A stretch of DNA of 64,000 nt from DASUPK01 sp963744105 (GCA_963744105.1 CAVUSJ010000004.1:62001-126000); one strand, 5' to 3'. Counted from the first letter of the stretch, positions 16,950-25,089 are shown. Notes: generated by a model from the letters alone, not told the origin. A program made the numbers and translations.

Positions 16950-17765
16950 ATGGGATCAGCGGGGCCGACAGAGGAGGAGCTCGAGCGACTGCTCGGCCCG
17001 CTCAGGGACGACCCGGGCCGCTCGGCCGTCTTGACGGACGTCGACGGCACGATCGCCCCGATCGTGCTCAACCCCGTCGACGCCGCGGTTCCGGAGCGAA
17101 CCCGCGAGCTGCTGCGCGCCCTCGCGGAGCGCTACGCGCTGGTCGGCTGCCTCAGCGGCCGGCGGGCCCTCGACGCGCGCCGCATCGTCGGCCTCGACGA
17201 GCTGGCCTACTCGGGCAACCACGGGTTCGAGCTGCTGCTGCCAGGCGATGAGGAGGTGCGGCCGGATCCCTCGCTCGACGGCCACGAGAGCGACGCCCCC
17301 GCGTTCGTCGAGGGGCTGGACCGCTCCGAGCTCGACCGCGTCGGGATCAGGACCGAGGACAAGGGCGCGATCGTCGGGCTGCACTGGCGCGGCGCAGACA
17401 ACGAGGGGGCGGCCGAGTCGCTGGCTCACGAGATCGCCAGCGAGGCCGAGTGGCGGGGCCTGATCCCGCACCACGGCCGCAAGGTGCTCGAGATCAGGCC
17501 GAACGTGGCGATCAACAAGGGAATCGCCGTCGCCGCGCTGCTCGCCTCCAGGCCGGTGGACAACGCTCTGTACGCCGGCGATGACCGAACCGACGTCGAC
17601 GCCTTCACCGCCCTGCGGACGCTGCGCAACGACGGCGACCTGAAGGCGGTCGCCTGCATCGGGGTCAGCTCCGACGAGTCTCCCCCCGAGGTCTCGCGCG
17701 AGGCGGATCTGTCGGTCGACGGGCCTGAGGGGTTCGTCGAAGTGCTCGAGACGCTGGCGGACTAG
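16950..17765 (+). CDS. otsB: trehalose-6-phosphate phosphatase
   Basis: A 271-residue HAD-superfamily phosphatase that converts trehalose-6-phosphate to trehalose. Motif I is LTDVDGTIAP near residue 30, with GCLSGRR, SGNHGFE, the lysine region VLEIRPNVAINKGIAV and the motif IV segment YAGDDRTDVDAF. All are typical of OtsB. The ATG at 16950 was chosen over an upstream in-frame start because that would run into the divergent TauE gene. No otsA is nearby. Confidence 0.93.
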   Translation: MGSAGPTEEELERLLGPLRDDPGRSAVLTDVDGTIAPIVLNPVDAAVPERTRELLRALAERYALVGCLSGRRALDARRIVGLDELAYSGNHGFELLLPGDEEVRPDPSLDGHESDAPAFVEGLDRSELDRVGIRTEDKGAIVGLHWRGADNEGAAESLAHEIASEAEWRGLIPHHGRKVLEIRPNVAINKGIAVAALLASRPVDNALYAGDDRTDVDAFTALRTLRNDGDLKAVACIGVSSDESPPEVSREADLSVDGPEGFVEVLETLAD

Positions 17766-17778
17766 GCTCGCCGCCGCG

Positions 17779-18327
17779 ATGGCCTTCTGCGACCTGCTCC
17801 GGATGACGGTCCTGCTCGCCGCCGGCGCCGCCACGGCCCTGGCCGCCATCACCGTGGTCTCGGTGAGCGCATCCAACGACACGCTGACCATCTACGTCGC
17901 TGCCGTCTGGTGGATCATCGCCCTGGCCGGCGGGATCATTCTCGGGAGCCCCGCCCGCGCCGCCGAAGCGATGCGTCCGGCGCTCACCGAGGCGCGGATG
18001 GCCACGGCGCTGCCCGACCTCGGCAACCCGACACGGGCGGCGCTCGCCCGACTCTGGCCACTGGCGGCCTTCGCCGCGATCGCCGGCGGCGTGGGCCTGG
18101 TCTACTCGGGAGTCGCGGCGATCGGCACGGGCTTCGCAATCGGCGCGGCACTGGCCCTTCGCTCGAGGGAGGGCGCGGTGGCGGCGATCGAGGAGCGGGA
18201 CGGCGTTCGCTTCTACGTCGAGTCGGGCTCGGCCCTGCAGCCGGTCAAGCTGGTGCGAACACCGGGGCTGCGGCGCGACAGGCCCCCGCCGGGGAGCCAG
18301 CCGCCACCGCCACCCGCGGCTGCCTAA
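17779..18327 (+). CDS. hypothetical membrane protein with a proline-rich tail
   Basis: A 182-residue protein that I do not recognise. There are two N-terminal hydrophobic helices (MTVLLAAGAATALAAITVV and YVAAVWWIIALAGGIILG), an amphipathic stretch, then two more (LAAFAAIAGGVGLVYSG and IGTGFAIGAALAL). A soluble domain with IEERDGVRFYVESGS and a Pro-rich tail (PPPGSQPPPPPAAA) follow. It starts 13 bp after otsB. TAGGCT spans the otsB stop, 10 nt before the ATG, so it may also have its own promoter. It overlaps the MFS gene end by 4 bp. Confidence 0.75.
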   Translation: MAFCDLLRMTVLLAAGAATALAAITVVSVSASNDTLTIYVAAVWWIIALAGGIILGSPARAAEAMRPALTEARMATALPDLGNPTRAALARLWPLAAFAAIAGGVGLVYSGVAAIGTGFAIGAALALRSREGAVAAIEERDGVRFYVESGSALQPVKLVRTPGLRRDRPPPGSQPPPPPAAA

Positions 18328-19796
18328 GCAGCCGCGGGCACCTCAGCCTGAGCCGTCTCGGCGTTGGACATCTCGACGTGCGCCCTGCTGTCGCGGGTCC
18401 GGATCAGGACCAGGGTCGCGACGAAGCCGAGCGCCGCGATCACCGCGCCGCCGAAGAACGCGCTCTGGAATCCCTCGGTCAGGCCGTTCGCCACGGTCGA
18501 GTGGCCGGCCGCCATCACGTCGTTCGTGCGCGTGGTGGCGATGGTGGACAGGACCGCGAGCCCGAGCGCCCCGCCGATCTGCTGCGAGGTGTTGATCAGG
18601 CCGCTGGCGAGCCCCTGCTCACGCTGCTCGACACCGGAGACGGCGGCAATCGTCGAGGTGACGAAGCCGAAGCCGAGACCGATCGCCGCCAGCAGCGACG
18701 CGCCGAGGATGTCAGTCAGGAAGCCACCGCCGACCGAGACCTGGCTGAACCACAGAAGCCCGGCCGACACGGAGAACATCCCGGCCGCGAGGATCGGCTT
18801 GAAGCCGAACCGGGTGACCAGCTGACCGCCGACACCGGCCGCGATGATGATCGTCACCGCCAGGGGCAGGTACGAGAGCCCGGCGTGGATCGGGCTGTAG
18901 CCAAGCACCTGCTGCATGTACAGGGAGATGAAATAGAACATCGAGAACAGGGAGGCACCGAGCAGGATGCCCACCACGTTCGCGCCGGTCAGGGTCCGAA
19001 GCCGGAAGATCCGGAACGGGACCAGGGGAGCCTTTGACCGCAGCTCGATGGCGATGAACGTCCCGAACAGCACCACAGCGGCGACGAGCAGGCTGACGAT
19101 CTTGGTCGAACCCCATCCGGCGCTGCTCGCATCGAGCAGCGCGTAGGCGAAGACCGAGAGGCCCGCCGTGATGGTGACCGCGCCGGCTGCGTCGAAGTGA
19201 CGCGTCTCGGACTCCGAGCGGCTCTCCGGGATCAGGCCAGGCGTGAACGCGAGCGCGATCAGCGCGACCGGCACGTTCACCCACAGGACCCACTCCCAGC
19301 CCAGGCTGTCCGTGAGGATGCCGCCGAGCAGGACGCCGGCAGCGCCGGCCGATCCCGCAACCGCGCCCCAGGCGCCGAGTGCCTTGTTGCGCTCGGCTCC
19401 GTCCTGGAAGAGGCCAGTCACGATCGACAGCGCCGCGGGCGAGACGATTGCGGCGCCCAGTCCCTGGGCCGCCCGTGCAGCGATCAACTGCCCCTGGGTG
19501 GCCGCGAATCCGGCGGCCAGTGAGGCGACTCCGACCACGGCGAGACCCGTCATGAAGACGCGCCGTCTGCCGAGCAGATCAGCCGCGCGGCCGCCGAGCA
19601 GCAGAAAGCCGCCGAAGGCGATCACGTAGGCGTTGACCACCCAGGGGAGGTTCTCCTCCGAGAAGTCGAGCCCCTTGCCGATGCTCGGCAGGGCCACGTT
19701 GACGATGGATGCATCGAGGACCACGATGAACTGCGCGACACAGAGCAGAATCAACGCGGTCCAGCGCTTCTCGAGATATTCCTGGGCTGTGGTCAT
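18324..19796 (-). CDS. MFS drug exporter, DHA2 (EmrB/QacA) family
   Basis: A 490-residue, 14-helix proton antiporter. The N-terminus FIVVLDASIVNVALPSIG is the DHA2 motif D1. GGRAADLLGRRRVFMTGL is motif A. Motif C (GAVAGSAGAAGVLLGGIL) marks it as an exporter. AGGAGT precedes the ATG as a Shine-Dalgarno. The divergent tetR and two CGGAA-N6-TTCCG palindromes in the 204-bp gap indicate repression by that regulator. Substrates are probably lipophilic drugs. Confidence 0.93.
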   Translation of the reverse strand: MTTAQEYLEKRWTALILLCVAQFIVVLDASIVNVALPSIGKGLDFSEENLPWVVNAYVIAFGGFLLLGGRAADLLGRRRVFMTGLAVVGVASLAAGFAATQGQLIAARAAQGLGAAIVSPAALSIVTGLFQDGAERNKALGAWGAVAGSAGAAGVLLGGILTDSLGWEWVLWVNVPVALIALAFTPGLIPESRSESETRHFDAAGAVTITAGLSVFAYALLDASSAGWGSTKIVSLLVAAVVLFGTFIAIELRSKAPLVPFRIFRLRTLTGANVVGILLGASLFSMFYFISLYMQQVLGYSPIHAGLSYLPLAVTIIIAAGVGGQLVTRFGFKPILAAGMFSVSAGLLWFSQVSVGGGFLTDILGASLLAAIGLGFGFVTSTIAAVSGVEQREQGLASGLINTSQQIGGALGLAVLSTIATTRTNDVMAAGHSTVANGLTEGFQSAFFGGAVIAALGFVATLVLIRTRDSRAHVEMSNAETAQAEVPAAA

Positions 19797-19889
19797 CCCC
19801 CTGACTCCTTTCGCAACTCGGGTATTGGTGCTCTTTCACTCTTAAGACGAACAAGATGGGCGAAATAAGACAGTTGAGCTATGCTTATT

Positions 19890-19939
19890 CGGAACCTGAG
19901 TTCCGGTTTCGGTTAGGACTATACGGAATTCAGATTCCG
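19890..19939. promoter_or_regulatory. two operators between the MFS exporter and tetR
   Basis: CGGAA-N6-TTCCG occurs at 19890-19905 and 19924-19939, with centres 34 bp apart. Both lie in the divergent gap and are candidate binding sites for the adjacent TetR protein. Confidence 0.75.
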
Positions 19940-19987
19940 TTTGCGTGCAGGTGGTCACACAGGAGCGATTTCGCCTACACGCGGAGC

Positions 19988-19993
19988 TAGCCT
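19988..19993 (+). promoter_or_regulatory. -10 TAGCCT of tetR
   Basis: TAGCCT lies 7 nt before the ATG at 20001. The upstream operators end about 50 bp away, near the expected -35/upstream region. Confidence 0.5.
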
Positions 19994-20000
19994 CGATTCC

Positions 20001-20636
20001 ATGCCAGCCACCAAGACAGAGCCCGACCCGATCCCCGCACTCAGGGCCGACGCCCGGCGCAATCGCGAGGCGATCAAGCAGGCAGCCCGCGACGGTTTCG
20101 CCGAGCACGGCTTCGACTGTCAGATGGAGGACATCGCCCGTGCCGCCGGAGTCGGAGTCGGCACGGTCTATCGCCACTTCCCCAACAAGGAGGCTCTCCT
20201 CGACGCCCTCGTCGCGGATCGCTTCGAGCGGCTTGCCGAGGAGACCGCGAAGGCGCTCGAGAAGGACGATCCGTGGGAGGCCTTCTGTGAACTGATGCGC
20301 TGGTCGGCCGAGTACCAGGCCGATGACCGCGGACTCTCGGAAGTTCTCGGATCTCGGCCGCTGGTCGGGGAGGCAGCCGCCGCGAAGTCGGGGCTCGTCG
20401 AGCTCAGCGGAAAGCTGATGAGGAAGGCCCAGCGCGCGGGTCAGATGCGGAAGGACCTGCTCGTGGAGGACATCCCGACGATGATCTGCGGGCTGAGCGC
20501 CGTCACCGGCTCGGCCGAGGGCAGCATGCCGGCGATGAACTGGGAGCGCTTCCTCGAGGTGATGCTCGACGGAATGCGTGCGCCGGGAAGCGCCAAGCTG
20601 CCGGCGCCCAGGGCGCGCCTCAACCAGCCTCGCTAG
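20001..20636 (+). CDS. TetR family regulator of the MFS exporter
   Basis: A 211-residue repressor. Its HTH comprises NREAIKQAARDGFAEHGFD, MEDIARAAGVGVGTVYRHF and PNKEALLDAL, typical of TetR proteins. The C-terminal domain resembles the SbtR-like/TetR_C_33 style (ALEKDDPWEAFCELMRW). The ATG at 20001 is chosen because TAGCCT lies 7 nt upstream and the HTH starts soon after. It is divergent from the DHA2 exporter. Its 3' end overlaps polX by 4 bp. Confidence 0.92.
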   Translation: MPATKTEPDPIPALRADARRNREAIKQAARDGFAEHGFDCQMEDIARAAGVGVGTVYRHFPNKEALLDALVADRFERLAEETAKALEKDDPWEAFCELMRWSAEYQADDRGLSEVLGSRPLVGEAAAAKSGLVELSGKLMRKAQRAGQMRKDLLVEDIPTMICGLSAVTGSAEGSMPAMNWERFLEVMLDGMRAPGSAKLPAPRARLNQPR

Positions 20637-22369
20637 GAACGCTTCACTCGCTTGCGCAGTGGCGCGAACGAGCGCCAGGGGCGGGTGTTCGCGATCTGCT
20701 TCGCGCTGAGCCAGGCGCGGCGCGCGGTGGCGACCGAGTACTTCATGTTCGAGAGCGTGTCCGTGCCATGGGCGTCGGTGTTGCAGACGATCCAGGCCCC
20801 GGCCTCGGCCGCGAGCTTGGCGTGGCCCTCATTCAGGTCGCGGCGGTTCGGATTGCCGTTGATCTCGAGCATCGTGCCGGTGCGCGCCGCCGCCTCCGCG
20901 ACCCGCTCGATGTCGATCCCGTAGGGCTCCCGGCGCAGCAGCAGCCGTCCGGTGAGGTGCCCGATGCAGTCGACCAGCGGATGCTCCATGGCGGCGATCA
21001 CGCGCTCGGTCATCGCCTTCGCGGAGATGTTGAAGGAAGTGTGGACGCTGCAGATCACCCAGTCGAGGCCGGCCAGGAGCTCGTCCGGGTAGTCGGGCTC
21101 GCCCTTTGTGTCGATGTTGACCTCAGATCCCGCCAGCAGGCGAAACCCGCGGGGGGCCTTCTCGTTCCAGGCGCGGATCTCATCGATCCGCTTGGCCAGC
21201 TGTCTCGGGCTGACGTCGTTGCCGAAGCCGTGGGACGCCGAGTGGTCGGTGATGGCGAGGTACGCGTAGCCGCACTTCCGGGCCGCCTCGGCCATCTCCT
21301 CCAGGGATTGGCGCCCGTCCGAGAGGGTGGTGTGGCAGTGCAGGTCACCGCGGATGTCGTCGACGGTGACGAGCTCGGGAAGCTCGCGCGTGTCGCCAGC
21401 CTCGATCTCGCCCCTCCCCTCCCGGAGCTCCGGCTCGATGTAGGGCAGGCCGAGGAGCTCGTACACCCCCGCCTCGTCGGTGAACTTGTGGACCCTCTTC
21501 CCCTCCACCTCGGCGACGCCGTACTCGCTGACCGAGAGCCCGCGGGCCTGGGCCCGCTCCCTCAGCTGCACGTTGTGGGCCGCCGATCCGGTGAAGTGCT
21601 GCAGCAGGTCGCCGAACTCCTCCTCCGTGCCGATCCGCAGGTCGACCTTCAGCCCCGAGTGCGTGAGCACGCTGGCCGCCGCATCGCCGCCGCGCCGGGT
21701 CTCTGCCGAGAGACCGTGCGTCGCCAGGGCCTCGGCGAGGGCCCTCGGATCGTCGGTGGTCGCGATCAGGTCGAGGTCCTTGCAGGTCTCGGCCCATCGC
21801 CGGGCGGAGCCGGCGAGCTCGATCCGGTTCGCGACTCCCATCTGCTTCAGATCGGTGCAGATCTCGTCGGCGATCGGCAGGACGTGCGAGAGGAGGAGCC
21901 GCTCGCCGATGCCGTCCTCGGTGACGCCCTCGAGCGAGGAGAGGATGTTCTCCTCAGTCTTGGGCCCGAGGCCGCGGATGGTCGCAATCCGGCCCTGCTC
22001 GGCGGCCTCCTTGAGCTGCGTGAGGCTCTCGACCCCGACCTCGTCGTAGATCCGGCGGGCGGTCTTCGCTCCCAGGCCCGGCACCCGGGTCACCTCCACC
22101 AGGGTGGCCGGGAACTTCTCCTTCAGCTTGTCGGCGGAAGGGATGCTGCCCGTCTCGATCAGGGTTTCGATCTTCTGCGCGAGGGTCTTGCCGACGTTGG
22201 GCAGCTCGGTGAGGCGGCCCTCCTCGGCAAGCTGCTCAATGGAGACCGGGCTCTGCGCGATCGTCCTCGCCGCCTCACGGTAGGCGAGCACCCTGAAGCG
22301 GTCGGCACCATCGAGCTCGTAGAGGATCCCGAGCTCCCGAAGGGCCGCGGCTATCTCGGCGTTGCGCAT
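20633..22369 (-). CDS. polX: family X DNA polymerase with PHP domain
   Basis: A 578-residue repair polymerase/3'-5' exonuclease. The N-terminal 8-kDa-like domain starts AEIAAALRELGILYELDGAD. Helix-hairpin-helix motifs are LPNVGKTLAQKI, VPGLGAKTARRIYDEVG and IRGLGPKTEENIL. The palm carboxylates sit in CKDLDLIATTDD. The PHP domain starts at GDLHCHTTLSDG and continues with AITDHSAS, SEVNI and CNTDAHGTD, giving all metal ligands. It likely acts in base excision and gap repair. TAATTT lies 6 nt before the ATG. Confidence 0.95.
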   Translation of the reverse strand: MRNAEIAAALRELGILYELDGADRFRVLAYREAARTIAQSPVSIEQLAEEGRLTELPNVGKTLAQKIETLIETGSIPSADKLKEKFPATLVEVTRVPGLGAKTARRIYDEVGVESLTQLKEAAEQGRIATIRGLGPKTEENILSSLEGVTEDGIGERLLLSHVLPIADEICTDLKQMGVANRIELAGSARRWAETCKDLDLIATTDDPRALAEALATHGLSAETRRGGDAAASVLTHSGLKVDLRIGTEEEFGDLLQHFTGSAAHNVQLRERAQARGLSVSEYGVAEVEGKRVHKFTDEAGVYELLGLPYIEPELREGRGEIEAGDTRELPELVTVDDIRGDLHCHTTLSDGRQSLEEMAEAARKCGYAYLAITDHSASHGFGNDVSPRQLAKRIDEIRAWNEKAPRGFRLLAGSEVNIDTKGEPDYPDELLAGLDWVICSVHTSFNISAKAMTERVIAAMEHPLVDCIGHLTGRLLLRREPYGIDIERVAEAAARTGTMLEINGNPNRRDLNEGHAKLAAEAGAWIVCNTDAHGTDTLSNMKYSVATARRAWLSAKQIANTRPWRSFAPLRKRVKRS

Positions 22370-22375
22370 ATCTCC

Positions 22376-22381
22376 AAATTA
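22376..22381 (-). promoter_or_regulatory. -10 TAATTT of polX
   Basis: TAATTT lies 6 nt before the ATG at 22369. The gap to the divergent GT2 gene is 35 bp. Confidence 0.5.
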
Positions 22382-22392
22382 GTGGGGACGGC

Positions 22393-22398
22393 TATCTT
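22393..22398 (+). promoter_or_regulatory. -10 TATCTT of the GT2 gene
   Basis: TATCTT lies 6 nt before the GTG at 22405, within the polX/GT2 divergent gap. Confidence 0.5.
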
Positions 22399-22404
22399 GC
22401 CGCC

Positions 22405-23133
22405 GTGCCCGACGCACCTCTCCAGGCGCCCGACGTCTGGGTCATCCTCCCGACCTACAACGAGGCCGAGAACCTCGAGCGGATCGTCGCCGCGGTGCTC
22501 GAGCAACTGCCCCCGTCGCGGCGGATCCTGATCGTCGACGACAACTCGCCGGACGGCACCGGCGAGATCGCCGACCGGCTGGCGGCTGAGGACGACTCGG
22601 TCGCGGTCCTCCACCGTGCCCAGAAGGAGGGCCTCGGCCCCGCCTATCTGGCGGGCTTCCGCGAGGCGCTCGCCGGAGGCGCGCAGCGGATCGTCGAGAT
22701 GGACGCCGATTTCTCGCACGATCCGAGCTATCTGCCGGCGCTGATCGAGGCGACCGAGCGAGCCGATCTCGCCATCGGCAGCCGCTACGTGCCGGGCGGC
22801 GGGATCACCGACTGGGGCCCTTTGAGGCGCTTCATCAGCCGCGGCGGCAGCGCCTACGCCCGGGCGGCCCTGAGCCTGCCGGTCAAGGACCTGACGGGCG
22901 GCTTCAAGTGCTTCCGCCGGATCGTGCTCGAGACGATCAACCTGGACACGATCGAAGCGCGGGGCTACGCCTTCCAGGTCGAGACGACCTACCGCGCGAT
23001 CAAGTCCGGCTTCCGGGTGGTCGAGGTCCCGATCGTGTTCAAGGACCGCACCGATGGGACATCCAAGATGAGCAAGGCCATCGTCGCCGAGGCGATGTGG
23101 CGCGTACCGGCCATGCGCTTTCGGCGCTGGTAG
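22405..23133 (+). CDS. polyprenol monophosphomannose synthase-like GT2
   Basis: A 242-residue single-domain family 2 glycosyltransferase. ILPTYNEAENLERIV is the nucleotide-binding start. IVDDNSPDGTGEIAD and MDADFSHDPSYLP contain the DxD metal site. GFKCFRR and RGYAFQVETTYRA are typical of dolichol/polyprenol-phosphate mannose synthases (Ppm1 domain 2/DPM1 type). It lacks a membrane domain and would use GDP-mannose and polyprenyl phosphate at the inner face. The product could feed the GT87 enzyme at 3779. Confidence 0.88.
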   Translation: MPDAPLQAPDVWVILPTYNEAENLERIVAAVLEQLPPSRRILIVDDNSPDGTGEIADRLAAEDDSVAVLHRAQKEGLGPAYLAGFREALAGGAQRIVEMDADFSHDPSYLPALIEATERADLAIGSRYVPGGGITDWGPLRRFISRGGSAYARAALSLPVKDLTGGFKCFRRIVLETINLDTIEARGYAFQVETTYRAIKSGFRVVEVPIVFKDRTDGTSKMSKAIVAEAMWRVPAMRFRRW

Positions 23134-23171
23134 GTCGCTTCACTTTGTATAGTAACCCTGGACGCGCTGGC

Positions 23172-23177
23172 TAGACT
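23172..23177 (+). promoter_or_regulatory. -10 TAGACT of the thioredoxin gene
   Basis: TAGACT lies 37 nt before the GTG at 23215. The leader contains an AGGAG Shine-Dalgarno, so this gene is not leaderless. Confidence 0.4.
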
Positions 23178-23214
23178 GAGAAGCGACCCGTCAACCACGA
23201 CCTAGGAGACCACC

Positions 23215-23541
23215 GTGCCGGGCAAGCTCAACGATGTGACCGACGCCACCTTCCAGTCCGACGTGCTCGACGCCGACGGCCCTGTGCTCGTCGACTTCTG
23301 GGCACCGTGGTGCGGGCCGTGCCGAGTGGTCCACCCCGTGCTCGAAGAGATCGACTCCGAGCGCGATGACCTCACCATCGTCAGCCTCAACACCGACGAG
23401 AATCCGCAGACCGCGGCGAAGTACGAGGTCCTCTCGATCCCGACCATGATCGTCTTCAAGGACGGCGAGGTCGCCACCCGCCTGGTCGGCGCCCGGCCGA
23501 AGGCGCGGCTCGAGTCCGAGCTCGAGCCGGTTCTCGCTTAG
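23215..23541 (+). CDS. trxA: thioredoxin
   Basis: A 108-residue cytosolic thiol-disulfide reductant. The active site FWAPWCGPC is at about residues 28-36, and the cis-Pro segment is LSIPTMIVFKDG. A GTG start with AGGAG 8 nt upstream is used. Its TAG stop is immediately followed, in the same frame, by the coding sequence of a RidA protein (see that entry). No thioredoxin reductase is adjacent. Confidence 0.96.
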   Translation: MPGKLNDVTDATFQSDVLDADGPVLVDFWAPWCGPCRVVHPVLEEIDSERDDLTIVSLNTDENPQTAAKYEVLSIPTMIVFKDGEVATRLVGARPKARLESELEPVLA

Positions 23542-23928
23542 CTGGCCGCAAAGCGCCAGCGCATCGAGTCGGGCTCGCCCTTCGAGTCCGAGGTCGGGTT
23601 CAGCCGTGCGATCCGCGTGGGCGATCGCGTGCTCGTCTCCGGAACCGCGCCGATCTGGCCCGACGGCAGCTGCGACCCGGACCCGGAGGCCCAGGCGCGA
23701 CGATGCTTGGAGATCATCCTGGAGGCGCTTGCCGAGGCGGGCGCGAGCGCCGAGGACGTGATCCGGACGAGGATGTTCATCACCGACACGGCCCATTCCG
23801 AGGCGGTCGGCCGGGCGCACGCGGCGGTCTTCGGTGAGATTCGCCCGGCGGCGACGATGGTGGTCGTTGCCGGCCTCCTCGACTCGCTCTGGAAGGTCGA
23901 GATCGAGGCCGAGGCGGAGCTCGGCTAG
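23542..23928 (+). CDS. RidA/YjgF-family enamine deaminase, non-standard start
   Basis: A 128-residue RidA-family protein, which hydrolyses reactive enamine/imine intermediates of amino acid metabolism. The family N-terminus RIESGSPFESEVGFSRAI is intact, but the only codon that could start it is CTG at 23542, directly after the thioredoxin TAG and in the same frame. The first ATG/GTG is GTG 23617, which would delete 25 conserved residues. TRMFITD and AATMVVVAGLLDSLWKVEIEAEA complete the domain. Options are CTG reinitiation, stop readthrough, a recent mutation, or a sequencing error. Confidence 0.75.
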   Translation: MAAKRQRIESGSPFESEVGFSRAIRVGDRVLVSGTAPIWPDGSCDPDPEAQARRCLEIILEALAEAGASAEDVIRTRMFITDTAHSEAVGRAHAAVFGEIRPAATMVVVAGLLDSLWKVEIEAEAELG

Positions 23929-24356
23929 AGGATCTGCTCGCTGACGAAGCCGGCGAGCAGGACACCGAAGCCCACGATCTCAACGACGATCAGCGCCCAC
24001 ATGAACTGGTGGAGGCCCGGCAGCCCGTCGCCCTCTCGGAACCGGTTGTCGGTGTCGCGCGTGATCCCGTTGTAGACGTAGCCCGCGATCGCACCGACGA
24101 AGAAGGCGATCACGGCGAAGGCGGCGATCAGGTTGACGGCGGTGCTCCAGCCCGAGAGCTCGACGAACACCGCGATCAGGAGCGTGGCGAACGAGTAGAG
24201 CAGGGCGGCGCGGTGGGCGACGTCGACGTAGGGATGCGCCAGGCCATCCGGATTCGCCGCCATCTGGCGGTACTTCCATACGCCCAAAACCAGCGCGCCG
24301 AGAAAAATCAACCCCGCGGCGAAGAGGACGGCCTTCGTATCGCCGCCGAGTTCCAT
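23925..24356 (-). CDS. hypothetical four-helix membrane protein
   Basis: A 143-residue membrane protein that I do not recognise. Hydrophobic helices are near residues 8-26, 48-65, 71-93 and 118-138. A loop YNGITRDTDNRFREGDG sits between helices 3 and 4. TAGAGT lies 7 nt before the ATG, so it likely has its own promoter downstream of the HAD gene. A perfect 14-bp inverted repeat lies just upstream. The stop overlaps ridA by 4 bp. Confidence 0.75.
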   Translation of the reverse strand: MELGGDTKAVLFAAGLIFLGALVLGVWKYRQMAANPDGLAHPYVDVAHRAALLYSFATLLIAVFVELSGWSTAVNLIAAFAVIAFFVGAIAGYVYNGITRDTDNRFREGDGLPGLHQFMWALIVVEIVGFGVLLAGFVSEQIL

Positions 24357-24363
24357 GGCGGGG

Positions 24364-24369
24364 ACTCTA
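24364..24369 (-). promoter_or_regulatory. -10 TAGAGT of the 143-residue membrane protein gene
   Basis: TAGAGT lies 7 nt before the ATG at 24356. The 14-bp inverted repeat at 24382-24421 covers its -35 region. Confidence 0.5.
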
Positions 24370-24381
24370 AGTCAGTGCCTG

Positions 24382-24421
24382 TTGGTGAGTTTCCGACCCC
24401 CGTTGGACGGAAACTCACCAA
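24382..24421. repeat. perfect 14-bp inverted repeat
   Basis: TTGGTGAGTTTCCG and CGGAAACTCACCAA flank a 12-nt loop. There is no U-tract on either strand. It lies 8 bp past the HAD stop and over the -35 region of the next gene, so it may act as an operator or as a Rho-type or processing signal. Confidence 0.8.
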
Positions 24422-24429
24422 TGGCGCCG

Positions 24430-25089
24430 CTATCGAACCTCTCGGACCAGTGAGGGCGTGACTTCGGTGAGGGTGTTGACCTTTGTGTCCGCCAGCTCGA
24501 GAGCGTCCTGCTCCGGCGGGAAGTCCCTGTTCGGCACGGCGATCACGCCCATCCCGGCTGCATGTGCCGAGCGGAGGCCGTTGGTCGAGTCCTCGATCGC
24601 GACGCAGTCCGCCGGCTCGACGCCGAGCCTCTCCGCCGCCGCGAGGTAGACGTCTGGAGCGGGCTTGCCTGCCCCCACCTCCTCGGATGAGACCGTCGCC
24701 TGAAAGTCGTCGGCGAGTCCGGCGAGCTCCAGGAAGAGATCGATCACGTGGCGGTTCGACGAGGTGGCGAGGCCGAGCGGCCATTCCCGGGCAGTCGATT
24801 TGACGGCCTCGACCGCGCCGGGGAGCAGGGGGAGCCGATCGCGGTAGCGCTCGGCGACCTGGTCGGCCACGGACCGCGAGATCTCCCCGGGATCCAGGTC
24901 CACGCCGAGCCGGTCCCGCACGTAGCGCGACCACTCCACCGAGCTCATCCCCAGCATGTCCCGGGTGGCGGCCTCGTGCCAGCGTCCGCCATGCTCCTCG
25001 ACGAAGCGCCTGCGGACCTCGTCCCAGACGGCCTCGGAGTCGACGAGGACGCCGTCGAGGTCGAAGATGACCGCCGCGACTCCGGCCAC
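24430..25089 (-). CDS. HAD-superfamily hydrolase (beta-phosphoglucomutase-like)
   Basis: A 219-residue HAD subfamily IA protein. Motif I is VIFDLDGVLVDSE, followed by a helical cap (residues 18-80), motif II LATSSNR, motif III lysine in GAGKPAPDVYLAAAERLG and motif IV IEDSTNGLRSAHAAGM. The pattern fits phosphatases/phosphoglucomutases acting on small sugar phosphates. The GTG start abuts the ileS stop (TGAGTG), so the two genes are cotranscribed. The substrate is unknown. Confidence 0.9.
   Translation of the reverse strand: MAGVAAVIFDLDGVLVDSEAVWDEVRRRFVEEHGGRWHEAATRDMLGMSSVEWSRYVRDRLGVDLDPGEISRSVADQVAERYRDRLPLLPGAVEAVKSTAREWPLGLATSSNRHVIDLFLELAGLADDFQATVSSEEVGAGKPAPDVYLAAAERLGVEPADCVAIEDSTNGLRSAHAAGMGVIAVPNRDFPPEQDALELADTKVNTLTEVTPSLVREVR

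Noticed and set aside
20768..22531. 587-codon frame opposite polX
   Set aside because: Antisense shadow of polX extending into the GT2 gene; no motifs.
23617..23619. GTG 23617 as the ridA start
   Set aside because: It would delete 25 residues that match the family N-terminus, so the real start is at or before 23542.
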